This document shows positions 12,801-20,676 of a stretch of 64,000 bases of DNA, piece by piece. The notes beneath the pieces were generated by a model. It made no database searches. It saw only the letters and a program-made list of their open reading frames with translations, and had not been told where the DNA came from. The stretch is from Psococerastis gibbosa. Lineage: Eukaryota; Arthropoda; Insecta; Psocodea; Psocidae. Both the position numbers and the translations under genes were made by a program. Position 1 is the first letter of the stretch. Each line of letters starts with the position of its first letter. The stretch is taken from assembly GCA_963971405.1 (NCBI GenBank), contig OZ020488.1, positions 2,232,001 through 2,296,000 of the forward strand, read 5' to 3'.

Positions 12801-15800
12801 AAGGCAATTGAAAGCCGCCTTGTTAAATGTAACGACGCAAGATTCTTTCAGCTAGTTGTGCAATTTGAACTTCAAAGGATCTTCTAAGGCCTCACGTCAT
12901 TTTCTAGTTACCTCGGATCTTGTCCGGCCCTCTTGGGCACTATAGTATCTCTAATCCTCCACAGTCACGTCGGTCTCCTTGCCTTGATCACTCTTGAATT
13001 CTCCATCTAACTTCCCTGAACAACAGCTCCTATGAGTCTTCTCTCAACTTACTGTTCGTTCCTCTTAGTTGCGGAACGAACTTGGTCAGGTGCTCTGGCC
13101 GCCTTTTTCTTCTTTCTTACCTTTCCTCGGCAACATAATTATCAGCTTCCCCTTCCTCCTGCACCGTTTTTTTTTTACTTATTTCAGAGTCTGGACAACA
13201 TGCTGCTGACGAGCATCTTTCACTTCAACAAAAACTACGACCATCCGCACTACCCCCGTATGGATATGTCGGAGGCTGAGGAGGCTGCGTTTGACTTCAG
13301 TGGCGCGGAGAAAACGAAGCAGCGGCTGGAAATGTACAGGTTTCTGCTGCGCGACGCCTCCAACCTCCATCGCATTCGCTGTGCTCAGTTTCTGTGCAAC
13401 GTGGTGAGTTTATACCAAAGTTCATAATAATGATATACAGGTACCTACTTACTAGCTAACGCCAACCCTGGGTAAGTTAGCCATTTTAACGGGGTCTGCA
13501 TTCATGACTACTTCATTGCCCAGAGTGCAAATATCAGAAGCAAGAACCCAAATGCGATACTGCAGGTCAGCAGGTGGGAGACGGAAGTGAAAACTTCTTT
13601 AGGCGCACCGCACACAGATTTTAGCAGGGTAGTAAAATGGACTGGTTCGAAACGCCACACGCGACATGCGACATGCTCGATAGAGTGATGCGCACCACAC
13701 ACAGATTTTGGCAGACCGGACACCCCATTTCAATTGCATGGGCGGGTTTAAAGTAACTTTTTGTGCAGATGTAGAAGGCCTATCTCAATATAAATTATAC
13801 CCATGTCTTTGTCTATTCTTCCTCTTTAAGGCCATGCTATATTTGTTGTGATAGAGCAAGGGGTTCGACTTTGGGGGGAGGAAACGTGAAGAGGTGCGCC
13901 AAAAGTTGCCGATTTTAATCGAAAATAGGCCTTTTTCAGCCTCGTTTTTTGATGTGTTAATATCAATTTGAAAACTTTACTACTTTACTTACTTACTACT
14001 TTAGTTCCACCTTCCTTACTCTTTGTAGACATGTATTCAGTTTTACTATCCGTCTCTTCGTTCAGGCTCAGATGAGTTGGTAAGCCATCACTGTTTCGTC
14101 GGAAAACAGGTTCAAAGGGTACTTTTGAATTTACATGAATAGAGTAAAATAATTCCACAGTCTGCAATTTTCAACCGAAATTAATTTTTAATGTCTCATT
14201 GGAAGCAGTATGGATTAAGGTTTCAAACTAGTATAAAAACATATTTTCAAAATTACCCCTTTACCCCGTAAACACGGGTGTAATACAAAATTTGGCTTTG
14301 GGGGGTCAGGTTTTCAACAAAAATCGGCCTCTTTCGGCCGCGTTATTATTATCTATTTTAAAAATTCAGGCTACTTAACTACTTAAAACAATTATTTGTT
14401 TTACATTTTGCGACTAGTTCGTGTATTTAGCGGTTTGGTAATATTGAAAAATACTACATTTTGAAGAAGAAAAAACCGAGTGTGTGCTTAAGACAGAAGG
14501 CAGAAGTGAAAACTTCATTGGCAATCCCTATTAATTTATATGCGCATATACAATAGTAAATAATATTATGTATTATGTAGTATTAATGTATTATTAGGGA
14601 TCGTGTTCGTAGATTGAATGAGAAACAAGTCAGAAATTAAAGTTAATATTTATTAAATTCTATATAAATCAATTTTTTTTTACGATGTTTTTTTAAGCAT
14701 GCATTATTAGCTAATTTTCTCTTTCGTTTTAATTCGTCATCAAGTTTGTTGTTTTGATCCAGCATCGTCGATTTTCCAATCTAAAAAGACAGTAGACAGT
14801 AGTCCTCCATATCTCATATTACTGTAACTACAGTACATATGAAAATAAAAATAATTGTTACAATAATTACCATTACGTATCAATTATAACTACAGGTTTT
14901 AATTTAATAAAGACAATTAAGACGTAAGAATTGAATATACTAAAAAATAATTTGATTTATTAGGTAGAATCTAATAAATAATAACTTTAATTTCTGACTT
15001 ATTTCTCATCCAATCTACGATCCCTAATAATACTGTGTAATACAGAATATTATTTACTATATGCATATAAATTGATTGGGATTGCCAATGAAGTTTTCAC
15101 TTCTGCCGTGCGGTCTTAAGCACACACTCGGTTTTTCTTTCTTTCTTATTAACCGGAAGCGTGAGCGTGATAGTTATATTCATATGTCATAGTTAAAATT
15201 GATCAATGAACACTTTAATAGATTTCTATAAAAAGAAAAACAAACATTTCCTTCAATGTCATTTGCAATCTGCAATGCGAGGTCGGTGGAAACGTTACCT
15301 AAGTCTTGAATGTCTGCTACCACGTCACCGTTGTTGGAAATAGCCCTAGCCGGTCAATGGAATGGGCGCCTAAGTGAGTAACCCCAACGATTGCCTCATT
15401 TATCGCGGTCTCTAATTCCTGTGCCCGGTCGACCACCTCACAAAGCGTAGCCTTGGTTCAACCTTGAACGCATTCTCATTGTCTTATTAAAGCGTGAAGT
15501 ATCCGTTAACAAACCAATTAGGTCCCTGCTTCCGTTTTTTTTTGGCAATTCCCCGGCATTATATCAGTACACCCAACATATCTATCTGCTGCCCGTATAA
15601 GCCTGGTTGAGGGACAACCAGACAGTGGAAAACCTTTAATTTAATTTTTTATGGCAATTATCGATCACCATAAATTAAATGTCAAACAGTTCCTCTATAT
15701 TTGATGTTCGTTGTATGGCTGTTGCTAATACCGATCTGCCACAGTTATTGAACTTTATTTGTAAAAATATATCAGCACTGACGATGTCAACTGTCAAGTC

Positions 15801-18800
15801 GAAGGAGTTGGAAAGAAAGCTGGACAGATTAGATTATGTGTTTACATCGTAATTACTTTAAGTGATGGATTGATAGCAGTGTGTCCGTATAACCCAAGCT
15901 TAGCTGTGGGCATCATTTACCAGTAGGAGCGATTACTCCTGCATGGTAGAAGCCATCATTAAATTGCTGACAATTTTCGGAAGTTATATCTACCCCCCTT
16001 TTTCCGTTGCAGATTCTCAATGCCTATGCCGACGACATCCTCTCTCTCGACCACGTCCCCGGTGTCCGAGTCCTATCGGACACCCTACAGCTCCTCACCT
16101 GCAAAGAAATCATGGTGGACTGCGGGAAAAAGAAGGGAGAGGACGGGGAGGAAGAGGACGAGGAGGGAGGCGAGGCGGGGGGTGGGGTCAGGGCAGCTGC
16201 CAAGGCGGGCCACATGAAGGAGCTGTTGAGAGAGGTGGAAAAGCGCACCATTGCCGAATACATGGTGCCCATCTGTTGCAAGCTGCGCAAGAAGTTGGGC
16301 AAACACCAGAGACTGCGTCGTCTGCTGTATCGATATGTTCGAGAGGTCGTTCGAGATTACAAGAACGAGATTATGGACATGTTTCGCGATGATCGGCAGT
16401 TTGGCCATGAGATTTTGCATGAGGTTAACCATACTACTCGGGGACAGGTAGGTACTCAGTTAATCGCTGTGTATTAATTAAATCCGCCTGTCTGTCTCGC
16501 TGGAGAAATTTTGCATAAACTAAACATGGACATGTGGCATTGTCGTATGCCCTGCTGACTCATACGTCAGGTTTAGTCGGAGGTGCTCACCACCCTTAGA
16601 AATGTCGGGTTTGGAATGCTGAGCGGCACAGCCATGCCTAGCAACATGACGGTGCCGTCCAATATGCCTTAACGAGGTATTTCTAAGGCTAGTGGGAACG
16701 GCTCTAAATATAAAGAAAAGGACACCTAACTTTCTTAGTAAATTGAATAAAAAAATACGTAGTATCGGATTTAGCGTCGAATCAGAGGTGACTAAAGTCT
16801 AGATAACGTAATAATTACACAGAGACGATTCGAACGCCGATGACTTGCTGAGAAATTCGCCATGGGAACAAATGGATAGTCGGAAAACCGCATAGTCCAC
16901 TTCAGAAGATTTCTGACACTGACGTGCTCGGTTTTCCCCTCGACATGCCTCGAACGCGCCTTAGCAACAAATATCTTCGAAATAGCGTTCAGATCTGAGC
17001 ATTTTTTTTTTTCACCAACCAATCACCAGCCCATTAGTTCCCATAACAAATCGTCCGTGTATATCCTTATTCATTTACTATGGGGGAAGGGGACTTGCTT
17101 AAGCCAGGTATGGGAGCGAGTTGATTGTAATGTTAGTGACCTTTGCCGGCATTGAGCTGCTCTAAATCCGTCATTACTGGCCGCGTAATTAATTGGAGAT
17201 GGCTCATTCACTGAATTACATCACGTCTTTTGTTTTTCTCATTTGGAGATCTCAGCCAATTCAGTTCAATAAATTCAACTGTCGTCCTAAGACGTCAGCC
17301 AAGGTGGAAACGATTACAGTTTTTTGTACGATAACACGGGCACAGTATTCGCTAATTCGAAGTACCATATGGATCTTCATTGTTGGTGCTTACAATTTCG
17401 TTTTTGTAAGATGCACTAACTTATTGTGCTGTAAACGTTTCTTTATTGCACCAACTCTTCTGAGGACTCATAAAAAAAAATCATATGCAAACCTTTTGAC
17501 GTTAGTCTCAACTAGTAATTGCCGAAAAATAAAATTCTAGATTACATTGTAGTAACAGACCAGAAAATGTACTTGTCACAAGGCCTAGAGTTCTATATAC
17601 TGTAGTTTCTTTTAAATTTCTGGGGCTCTAGTTACGAAGCTTATCAATTTTAACACTAAATTGAATTTAAGTTGAAGAAGCATCCTCCTTAGGACATTCG
17701 AGTATCAGTATTTAGTATTATTTGTACAAGTATCAAAGAAAATTGAACGCGGTTGTACTAGAGCCCCCTTACCTGGGGCATCGTGTTTACCTCATATAAT
17801 ACTGATAAATAAATAAATATAATATATAGCATTATATTGTACATTATATTGTACATGTCTAACAATATGAATCTTGTCGATAAGCATCATATAATTACAG
17901 AGGATCTGGCCATAGCTGTACACTGTGGAACCCGTAAGACATAGACCGATGGTTTGAGTCCCAACGGGTCCCTTTTTTTTCTTGATACTCGATTTCGATT
18001 ATAAACCCCATAAAAAATGTTCTAATGGAACTACTGTTTACTTTCCAGCCTGACGAAGACGATGAAGAGGAGGAGGAAATTTCAAATAAAAAAGAAACAC
18101 CACGTGTACAAACTGGCGGGGAACCAATAGTGGGAAAAGGAGACGCCATTGAATCGTTGCCCAATGGTGACGCAAATCGAATAGCTGTAGCTTTACAGAA
18201 TAATCTGAGGAGCTCGATTGAAAACAGTGTTAGTAATGGGGCAAATCGTGCGCTGAGATCTCACAGCAGTTCTCCTGTTATTAGTGTAGGAAATAGTGGA
18301 CAGAATCAAATGACTGTTGGTGTCGAAGTGCATCGTAATAGAGATCGCTCCAAAGAAAATGGTGCCAATTGCAGACCAAACCGTGAGCTGAGAAATCGTG
18401 GCAGTTCTGCTGAAAGCTCTGGAGCAAATAGTGGACCGAATGAAATAATTGTTGGTGTTGACGTTCATCATAATAGAGGTAGCTCCATTGAAAGTGGTAC
18501 TAATAACGGGCCCAATCGTGCACTCAGAGATCGGAGCAGTTCTGCTGAAAGCGGTGAAAAAGGCGGGCCGAATCAAATAATGGCCGATGTTGATGTTCAT
18601 CATAATAGAGCCATTGACAATATAATAAACGACCCGAATTGTATTCAGATACGAGCGGAGGCTCATGACAATATGAACAAGACTTCGAAACGGAAGTCTG
18701 ATGAACTAGCAGCGCCTGAGATGGAGGTTACGAAGAAGACGAAGCCTTGCGCTGTGGTAGATTACGATGCGATAGAGGAGATGAACACTTCAGGACCGGT

Positions 18801-20119
18801 CAGCGATACATTGGAGGAGATTCTGGATGATTTGAGGATAGTGCAGGAGCTGACGCCGCCCAAGGTGCCTGCTGGAGAACAGGAAATCCTCATGAAGGAG
18901 CTCCAGATAGTGCTGACTGATATCCATGCAATGAATAGTAAGAGAGCCGGGAGGAGTAGGACTGCTAGTGCTGAGAATAGCAAGGTATGTTGTATATATT
19001 TTATTTGTTTACTAGTTCAGTTTATTCAAAATCCTGGGCAGTTTTTAATATTGTACTATCCCAATGCTTTGACTTCCCGTTTCAGGCCCTGTTGCCCTGG
19101 TCCCCCAGTGTTCCTGCACGCAAACGGTTTGTATCGATAAGACAGTTTCCCTCAGTATGTAGTTGATACATACGTTTACTTCGCCCAGGGTGGACCGTCG
19201 ACACCTTTGCTTTTCACCAAAAGCCAATTATAGGAAGAACACAACTCAGATAACCAATAAACAGGACTTTAACCACAACTTGCGATCAAAGAGTCCCAAG
19301 CACCTCGACCACAAATTGAATTCGCTACAGTTCTTATAGCTTGTTTGTCCATGACATGGTCTTCTTATACTGTCCAGTGACTTCAGTGCCATGCCTTCTT
19401 CTTGAATCTATCTATCAATTGATTTGCAGTTCGCCAATTGCATTGCAATAAAGTCGTTATTCATTCATTCAGTAAATCTTTCCATCTTCTTCATTCTTCT
19501 TGGTCTTCTTGAAGTCCAAGTAGGCTCTGCATGTCATATTTTGCTTCAGGTCCTCAGCGTACGCCTTCCTTGGTCTGGTGCCCTCAATAGTGTCTTCTAG
19601 TATGGTGTTAAGAAGTCCTTCAGTGGGGATTAGATGCCCCATCCACTTGGCTCTTCTCACGGAAATTGTGGCTATAAGCGAGGTCCCTTCTTTTATCCTT
19701 TGTAGCACGAGTATACCTGTAATATTAAAAAAAAGTATTTACAATGACTTTCGTTCATGCAGGATTCAACAAGCACAAGCAGCAAGTCCAATAAAACCTC
19801 CAAAGACGACAGCGAAAAATCAGCGGCGTCAACTCGTAGTGGAACCGTCCAGAAGGCCGCTGAGGAGCCTGCAGTCAAGCCAACTCCAAGAACAACAAAA
19901 TCTGCAGGAAAATCACTAATGGCACCACCTAGTGCACCGCCTAGCAGACGGCAGTCCGGCAGAAAGGCCCAACCGTCGACGCCCAATGTCGCGCTGAGAA
20001 ATAAGCTGAAGAGCAGTACGCCTATGCAAAGGACCCCCTCAGCCGATAGTTTTGAGTCGGACATTAGTCCGGTAGTGCAGGCAACTACACCGTTGAATAG
20101 GTGTGATGGGACATCCTGA
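616..20119 (+). CDS. NCAPD3: Condensin-2 complex subunit D3 (Cap-D3), 5'-partial, 13 exons visible
   Basis: Non-SMC HEAT-repeat subunit of condensin II, which acts in the nucleus on mitotic chromosome condensation and interphase chromosome organisation. CDS join: 616-892, 1200-1483, 3415-3585, 5613-5789, 6365-6676, 7147-7392, 7909-8077, 8903-9089, 12361-12598, 13188-13403, 16013-16447, 18049-18984, 19763-20119. All junctions are GT-AG and every phase agrees, giving about 1,334 residues. Vertebrate NCAPD3 is about 1,500 residues, so a few hundred N-terminal residues lie upstream. From memory of the human protein, collinear landmarks are the Cnd1-type HEAT region (exons 8-9), SIFHFNKNYDH in exon 10 (human CIFHFNNYEKH), and LYRYVREVVRDYKNEIMDMF in exon 11 (human [20 protein letters not shown]). 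The tail is disordered and Ser/Thr-Pro rich. Introns reach 3.3 kb and are full of transposons. No alternative family fits; the symbol follows the animal orthologue name. Confidence 0.95.
893..1199 (+). other. Cap-D3 intron, no other feature
   Basis: GTAAGT donor and TACTTGCAG acceptor. I see no repeat or gene in it. An open frame runs through its 3' part into the next exon, but only the sequence after the acceptor resembles Cap-D3. Confidence 0.7.
1200..1483 (+). CDS. NCAPD3: Cap-D3 exon b
   Basis: Begins in phase 1 and ends in phase 0 before GTAATG. It encodes DRLVSFCKPIDYLPLEFRRV and the HEAT helix VTVRAKAMNVLAEIV, typical of condensin D subunits (VRAKAL.L). A Gly/Asp-rich loop follows. 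Confidence 0.93.
1635..2029. mobile_element. Composite nested palindromic MITE (copy 1)
   Basis: Outer arms start GGCGCGGTTTCCACCGACCT and continue through GTGACGTGGTAGCAGA, mirrored at the right end. Inside them a second inverted pair begins AGGCGGGGTTTCCACCGACC (about 1706-1960) and is flanked on both sides by TAA. Each arm thus carries two related terminal motifs in series. No transposase is present. A related copy lies at 2088-2292, a half copy near 15.18-15.37 kb, and an inner-type relative at 44.43 kb. The 3-bp TAA flank would fit PIF/Harbinger, but other copies do not confirm it, so the superfamily is open. Confidence 0.85.
2088..2292. mobile_element. Composite palindromic MITE (copy 2)
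   Basis: Same outer arm as the preceding element (GGCGCGGTTTCCACCGACC to GTGGTAGCAGACATTC), followed by the inner motif AGGCGGGGTTTCC and its mirror. The central loop is much shorter than in copy 1. The right end (AGCCCTAGCCGGTCGGTGG) matches the half copy near 15.35 kb. Confidence 0.8.
2571..2825 (-). mobile_element. tRNA-derived SINE split by a (TTA)n-tailed retroelement
   Basis: The outer parts (about 2571-2613 and 2772-2822) match a tRNA-derived SINE that occurs more completely at 50.7 kb (TTGGCGGGATTC and CACAAGCCCG blocks, reverse strand). Between them (2618-2767) sits a minus-strand piece ending in (TTA)n, closely related to 42.87-43.01 kb. The insert is flanked by GATCTATA (2610-2617) and GATCTGTA (2768-2775), a probable target-site duplication. 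Confidence 0.75.
2945..3055 (-). mobile_element. tRNA-derived SINE fragment
   Basis: Contains, on the reverse strand, the B-box-like GGGTTCGAATCC followed by the family body (CCTCTAATTTCGGTTAAC, GAGGTTGCCTCTTCAACC). The same body recurs near 35.3, 50.65 and 63.75 kb. Only the 3' part of the unit is present. Confidence 0.7.
3415..3585 (+). CDS. NCAPD3: Cap-D3 exon c
   Basis: 57 codons, phase 0 at both ends; acceptor ATTTCAG, donor GTTAGT. Encodes GGRHVIRQVLNQCGEDRVTV and RRAALLLLVQIFKLN, two helices of a HEAT repeat. Confidence 0.93.
3700..4705. mobile_element. TIR DNA element carrying an inserted LINE fragment
   Basis: Inverted arms of about 43 bp: CTATTCCACTTGTCAATATT at about 3711 and its mirror ending near 4700 (AATATTGACGAGTGGAATAG), extending through CCGTCATTT and GCATCAA. 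Most of the interior is the LINE piece listed separately. Without it the element would be under 200 bp, i.e. a MITE. No transposase is seen. Confidence 0.75.
3843..4648 (+). mobile_element. 5'-truncated LINE (RT C-terminus plus RNase H) fragment
   Basis: Translated segments read VVLDFPPIHVAVETSAEMAL then, in another frame, WFTDGSRLG with TGLGVFGPG. The latter is the TDGS signature of the RNase H domain carried by I/R1-like LINEs. At least one frameshift and several stops separate them. The 3' end is an A-rich tail (about 4620-4648). The copy is flanked by near-identical ATGGCAAAGACTTGAAGC (about 3824) and ATGGTAAAGACTTGATGC (about 4649), a likely target-site duplication. Confidence 0.75.
4710..5612 (+). 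other. Rest of Cap-D3 intron c-d
   Basis: AT-rich sequence after the TIR element, with poly-A/T runs near 4760-4860. Short open frames here resemble nothing I recognise. The acceptor CCCCCTTTCAG ends at 5612. Confidence 0.5.
5613..5789 (+). CDS. NCAPD3: Cap-D3 exon d
   Basis: 59 codons, phase 0 at both ends, donor GTAAGC. Encodes CREKSMSIRKEMVGWVTDLM and LTQLWVVEVIPQVKDREIRV. SIRK matches the conserved 'D..VSVRKQ...L' helix of condensin D3 proteins. Confidence 0.93.
5790..6364 (+). other. Cap-D3 intron d-e, nothing recognised
   Basis: 575 bp with no recognisable repeat or RNA gene. The acceptor ATATATGTTCCAG ends at 6364. A frame is open upstream of the acceptor, but the homology begins at VLSKIVL. 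Confidence 0.6.
6365..6676 (+). CDS. NCAPD3: Cap-D3 exon e
   Basis: 104 codons, phase 0 at both ends, donor GTAAGT. Encodes helices VLSKIVLCNIKPLD, LPWRLLMHIAKLN and AAWVLLSSISEYYD. AWVLLS..SE matches the HEAT core of animal NCAPD3 (GAWMLLS..SE, from memory). Confidence 0.94.
6677..7146 (+). other. Cap-D3 intron e-f, nothing recognised
   Basis: 470 bp of AT-rich sequence. Acceptor TTATGCAG ends at 7146. No repeat family assigned. Confidence 0.6.
7147..7392 (+). CDS. NCAPD3: Cap-D3 exon f
   Basis: 82 codons, phase 0 at both ends. Encodes LGDHGNANLVLTTLWNWWQK, LMRRLAGDLANLRVPPYIVS and a following helix. It precedes the region aligned to the condensin Cnd1 domain. Confidence 0.93.
7393..7908 (+). 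other. Cap-D3 intron f-g, nothing recognised
   Basis: 516 bp, AT-rich toward the acceptor (TATTTCAG, ending 7908). No repeat or RNA gene recognised. Confidence 0.6.
7909..8077 (+). CDS. NCAPD3: Cap-D3 exon g
   Basis: 169 bp, ends in phase 1 at GTAAGT. Encodes CERHLEVCLTDVNVNPGKCD and LFYVTLLGCLADIHPDQICQ; LFTLGELA-like and 'L' helix positions match NCAPD3. Confidence 0.92.
8150..8835 (+). mobile_element. RTE-like LINE ORF2 C-terminal fragment
   Basis: Frames read LLYRCETWCIKERDLKKQEA, FEMRSNRRILRMS, then EEVLTRISEK, IIEGENRPGRPRIEYAQQVK and VELKRACQNREDW. This is the usual order at the end of RTE-type reverse transcriptase polyproteins (YGCETW, EAFEMW.YRR.LRISW, EEVL.R, II.GK..GRPR, LAQDRE.W). 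Several frameshifts and stops; 5' truncated; same strand as the host gene, inside its intron. Confidence 0.8.
8903..9089 (+). CDS. NCAPD3: Cap-D3 exon h (Cnd1 region)
   Basis: 187 bp, starts phase 1 and ends phase 2 at GTACGT; too short for a simple ATG-based ORF scan. Encodes LSDLKAAGVISLGKMALRDN and LILLNNVVVAVAEIGER. It matches human NCAPD3 RAFALITLGKLCLQHEDLA and VRNNVIIVMCDLCIRY (from memory), the start of the condensin Cnd1 HEAT domain. Confidence 0.94.
9238..9560 (+). mobile_element. LINE 3' remnant with tandemly duplicated 93-bp block
   Basis: Reads WLRHVKRMDSSRCERR, the WxGHVKRM motif near the end of many LINE ORF2 proteins, then a block repeated twice in tandem (about 9323-9415 and 9416-9508: AGCTAGATGGGAGAAATAGA to GAGGACGATCTCAGAAG), ending DDLRRVGVRIRGSAE. 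A similar ending lies near 59.39 kb. Heavily broken. Confidence 0.55.
9655..11900 (-). mobile_element. 5'-truncated jockey/CR1-like LINE reverse transcriptase
   Basis: Minus-strand reverse transcriptase in the longest Cap-D3 intron. In order: finger/palm region (11794 down to 11153; ISLLSTPSKI), YTDYRKAFDLVDFEVLLRKL, LPQGSNLGPLCFLLMINDLP, the catalytic box YLFADDFKLC, LQLNVEKC and LGVIFDSKLTF, then the thumb/C-terminal part (10228 down to 9872; CTRRKIADAIYIYKVLNGL, SPINRLTHLLND). No endonuclease domain, so it is 5' truncated. Breaks: an AT-rich expansion at 11116-11160, an in-frame stop near 11028, and a frame change near 10230-10265. The 3' end (low coordinate) is a (TTCTA)n-like repeat near 9657-9675, as in CR1/jockey-group LINEs. 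The RT core is well preserved, suggesting moderate age. Confidence 0.9.
12097..12360 (+). pseudogene. Decayed tandem copies of Cap-D3 exon i and its acceptor
   Basis: From 12182 the sequence repeats the start of the true exon: an acceptor-like TTTTTGAATTTCAG, then CTATGCCAACTTGATAGAG, translating YANLIEYLLSSLCRCLKS before a stop. Homology continues to ATCTGAAACCTCGCGGTGC near 12305. The offset to the real exon is about 179 bp. A still older fragment (GCCTGTAGAGCCGACT, near 12099, with another acceptor-like tract) sits one partial unit further upstream. Confidence 0.8.
12361..12598 (+). CDS. NCAPD3: Cap-D3 exon i (Cnd1 region)
   Basis: 238 bp, starts phase 2 and ends phase 0 at GTACGT. Encodes YANLIEPLVSPLCLCLKSRH and LQETTLKILIELLQEDYLKP. 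It corresponds to human [20 protein letters not shown] and LLTNLLQEEFVKWKG (from memory). A degenerate duplicate lies directly upstream. Confidence 0.95.
12599..13187 (+). other. Cap-D3 intron i-j, nothing recognised
   Basis: 589 bp, CT-rich toward the acceptor (13020-13187). No repeat family or gene recognised; the open frame from 13032 is polypyrimidine tract up to the acceptor at 13187. Confidence 0.6.
13188..13403 (+). CDS. NCAPD3: Cap-D3 exon j
   Basis: 72 codons, phase 0 at both ends, donor GTGAGT. Encodes TSIFHFNKNYDHPHY and RLEMYRFLLRDASNLHRIRC. Collinear with human ECIFHFNNYEKHEKY and KIYKFLLEHFTDEQRFNI (from memory). Confidence 0.95.
14464..15147. mobile_element. Long-TIR MITE, about 680 bp
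   Basis: Arms of more than 150 bp: ACCGAGTGTGTGCTTAAGAC at 14475 and its mirror GTCTTAAGCACACACTCGGT ending about 15132. Homology continues through GAAGTGAAAACTTCATTGGC, AATAATATT, TTATTAGGGATCGT and GTCAGAAATTAAAGTT. The interior is AT-rich with no coding capacity. A weak relative of the GAAGTGAAAACTTC segment lies at 13575-13620. Confidence 0.8.
15170..15375. mobile_element. Right half of the composite palindromic MITE family
   Basis: Matches the right halves of the elements near 1.9-2.3 kb: CATTTGCAATCTGCAATGCG, GAGGTCGGTGGAAAC, GTCTTGAATGTCTGCTACC, ACGTCACCGT, AGCCCTAGCCGGTCAATGG. The left arm is missing; it abuts the long-TIR MITE ending at 15147. Confidence 0.7.
16013..16447 (+). CDS. 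NCAPD3: Cap-D3 exon k
   Basis: 145 codons, phase 0 at both ends, donor GTAGGT. Encodes ILNAYADDILSLDHV and LSDTLQLLTCKEIMV (human ILACFADGILPLD, LLSDTFEVLSSKEI, from memory). An acidic, Gly-rich insert (EDGEEEDEEGGEAGGG) follows, then YMVPICCKLRKKLGKHQRLR and the conserved LYRYVREVVRDYKNEIMDMF. The acidic insert sits where vertebrates also have a low-complexity loop. Confidence 0.95.
16816..17060. mobile_element. MITE, GATTCGAACGCCG family (copy 1)
   Basis: Left arm GACGATTCGAACGCCG then GAAATTCGCCATGGGAAC; right arm mirrors it (GTTCCCATAACAAATCGTCC). Closely similar to the element at 20405-20676, and both contain CAGAAGATTT-type cores. No coding capacity. Confidence 0.7.
17660..17985. repeat. 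SINE-like remnants in Cap-D3 intron k-l
   Basis: At 17667-17700 the sequence AAGTTGAAGAAGCATCCTCC resembles the SINE body seen at 2.97 and 35.3 kb, and GGGGCATCGTGTTTACCTC (17775) resembles its tRNA-like head. At 17905-17975 TGGCCATAGCTG and GATGGTTTGAGTCCC resemble A and B boxes. All decayed. Confidence 0.4.
18049..18984 (+). CDS. NCAPD3: Cap-D3 exon l, C-terminal tail with tandem repeats
   Basis: 312 codons, phase 0 at both ends, donor GTATGT. Begins with an acidic stretch (PDEDDEEEEE). Three tandem repeats follow, 135, 135 and 132 bp (18211-18345, 18346-18480, 18481-18612), sharing PN..LR.R.SSSAES and QNQ/PNQI..VDVHHNR. A basic, NLS-like KTSKRKSDELAAPEMEVTKKTK (split here as KTSKRKSDELA and VTKKTK) comes next, then a helical segment SDTLEEILDDLRIVQELTPP. 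The tail is predicted disordered; the vertebrate tail is also disordered but not recognisably repeated. Confidence 0.93.
19469..19708 (-). mobile_element. RTE-like LINE C-terminal fragment
   Basis: A 79-residue minus-strand frame reads LIATISVRRAKWMGHLIPTE, GLLNTILEDTIEGTRPRKAY and AEDLKQNMTCRAYLDFKKT. This is the RTE order (T..RK..W.GH.LR.EGLL..IIEG...G.RGRPR..Y..Q). 5' truncated, in the last Cap-D3 intron, opposite to the host gene. Confidence 0.75.
19763..20119 (+). CDS. NCAPD3: Cap-D3 terminal exon
   Basis: Acceptor TTCATGCAG, phase 0, 118 codons plus TGA. Ser/Thr/Lys-rich disordered tail with several Ser/Thr-Pro sites (QPSTPNV, SSTPMQRTPSADSF, SPVVQATTPLNR). Cdk-type phosphorylation of the Cap-D3 C-terminus is known in vertebrates, so these TP sites are plausible targets (inference). 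Confidence 0.93.
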   Translation, partial: DSTSTSSKSNKTSKDDSEKSAASTRSGTVQKAAEEPAVKPTPRTTKSAGKSLMAPPSAPPSRRQSGRKAQPSTPNVALRNKLKSSTPMQRTPSADSFESDISPVVQATTPLNRCDGTS

Positions 20120-20304
20120 AAACATGTTTCGGTTTCCACTGTCAATTAACTAATTCCATCGTAGAAGCACTGGACGCTGACGCAGGATTTATTCGTAGGG
20201 AGTTGTTTTTTGTTGTGCGATTGAGCCACAATTTAGTCTTATTCTTGAAAGCGAACGAATATATCGTTGAATTATTCATTGAAAATATCAATAATATCAA
20301 TGTC

Positions 20305-20310
20305 AATAAA
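20305..20310 (+). promoter_or_regulatory. Candidate polyadenylation signal of Cap-D3
   Basis: AATAAA 186 bp after the stop codon, the first canonical hexamer downstream. It implies a 3' UTR of about 200 bp. Confidence 0.65.
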
Positions 20311-20404
20311 TGACTTAAAAGAAACCTACAGAGTAAAAAACAAAATAATCCTTAGGATTCGATCCCTCGAATTTTCAGAATGTCAACCGTGCATGTAGGC
20401 TCGG

Positions 20405-20676
20405 TACGCACGGGCGATTCGAATCCAGCGATTCATGAGCGATTTGCCATGGGAACAAATGGGTTGGTGATTGGTTGATTAAAAGAAAATAGTTAATTTC
20501 TGAACGTACTTCCGAAGATTTTTAACGCTCACGCGTATTATGGGCCTGCCGAGGGCAAAACTGAGCACCTGTGTGTGGTCTGGAGTCTGGAGTTGACTCT
20601 GGTTATCCAACCGTCCATTTGTGTTTATGGCAAATTTCTCAGCGGTTCGCCGGCGTTCGAATTGTCTGTGTGGGCC
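20405..20676. mobile_element. MITE, GATTCGAACGCCG family (copy 2)
   Basis: Arms of about 60 bp: GGGCGATTCGAATCCAGCG then GATTTGCCATGGGAACAAAT at left; ATTTGTGTTTATGGCAAAT then CGGCGTTCGAATTGTCTGTG at right. About 270 bp. Lies just past the Cap-D3 polyadenylation signal. Confidence 0.75.

Noticed and set aside
13604-13725. Pair of GCGCACC.CACACAGATTTT blocks
   Set aside because: Two direct copies 85 bp apart are visible, but no ends or other copies could be defined, so no element is called.
15943-16392. Overlapping frames across Cap-D3 exon k (both strands)
   Set aside because: These arise from the GC-rich exon; only the frame with condensin homology and matching splice phases is kept.
18193-18666. 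157-codon minus-strand frame opposite the Cap-D3 repeats
   Set aside because: It is the antisense shadow of the 45-residue repeats, with no independent support.
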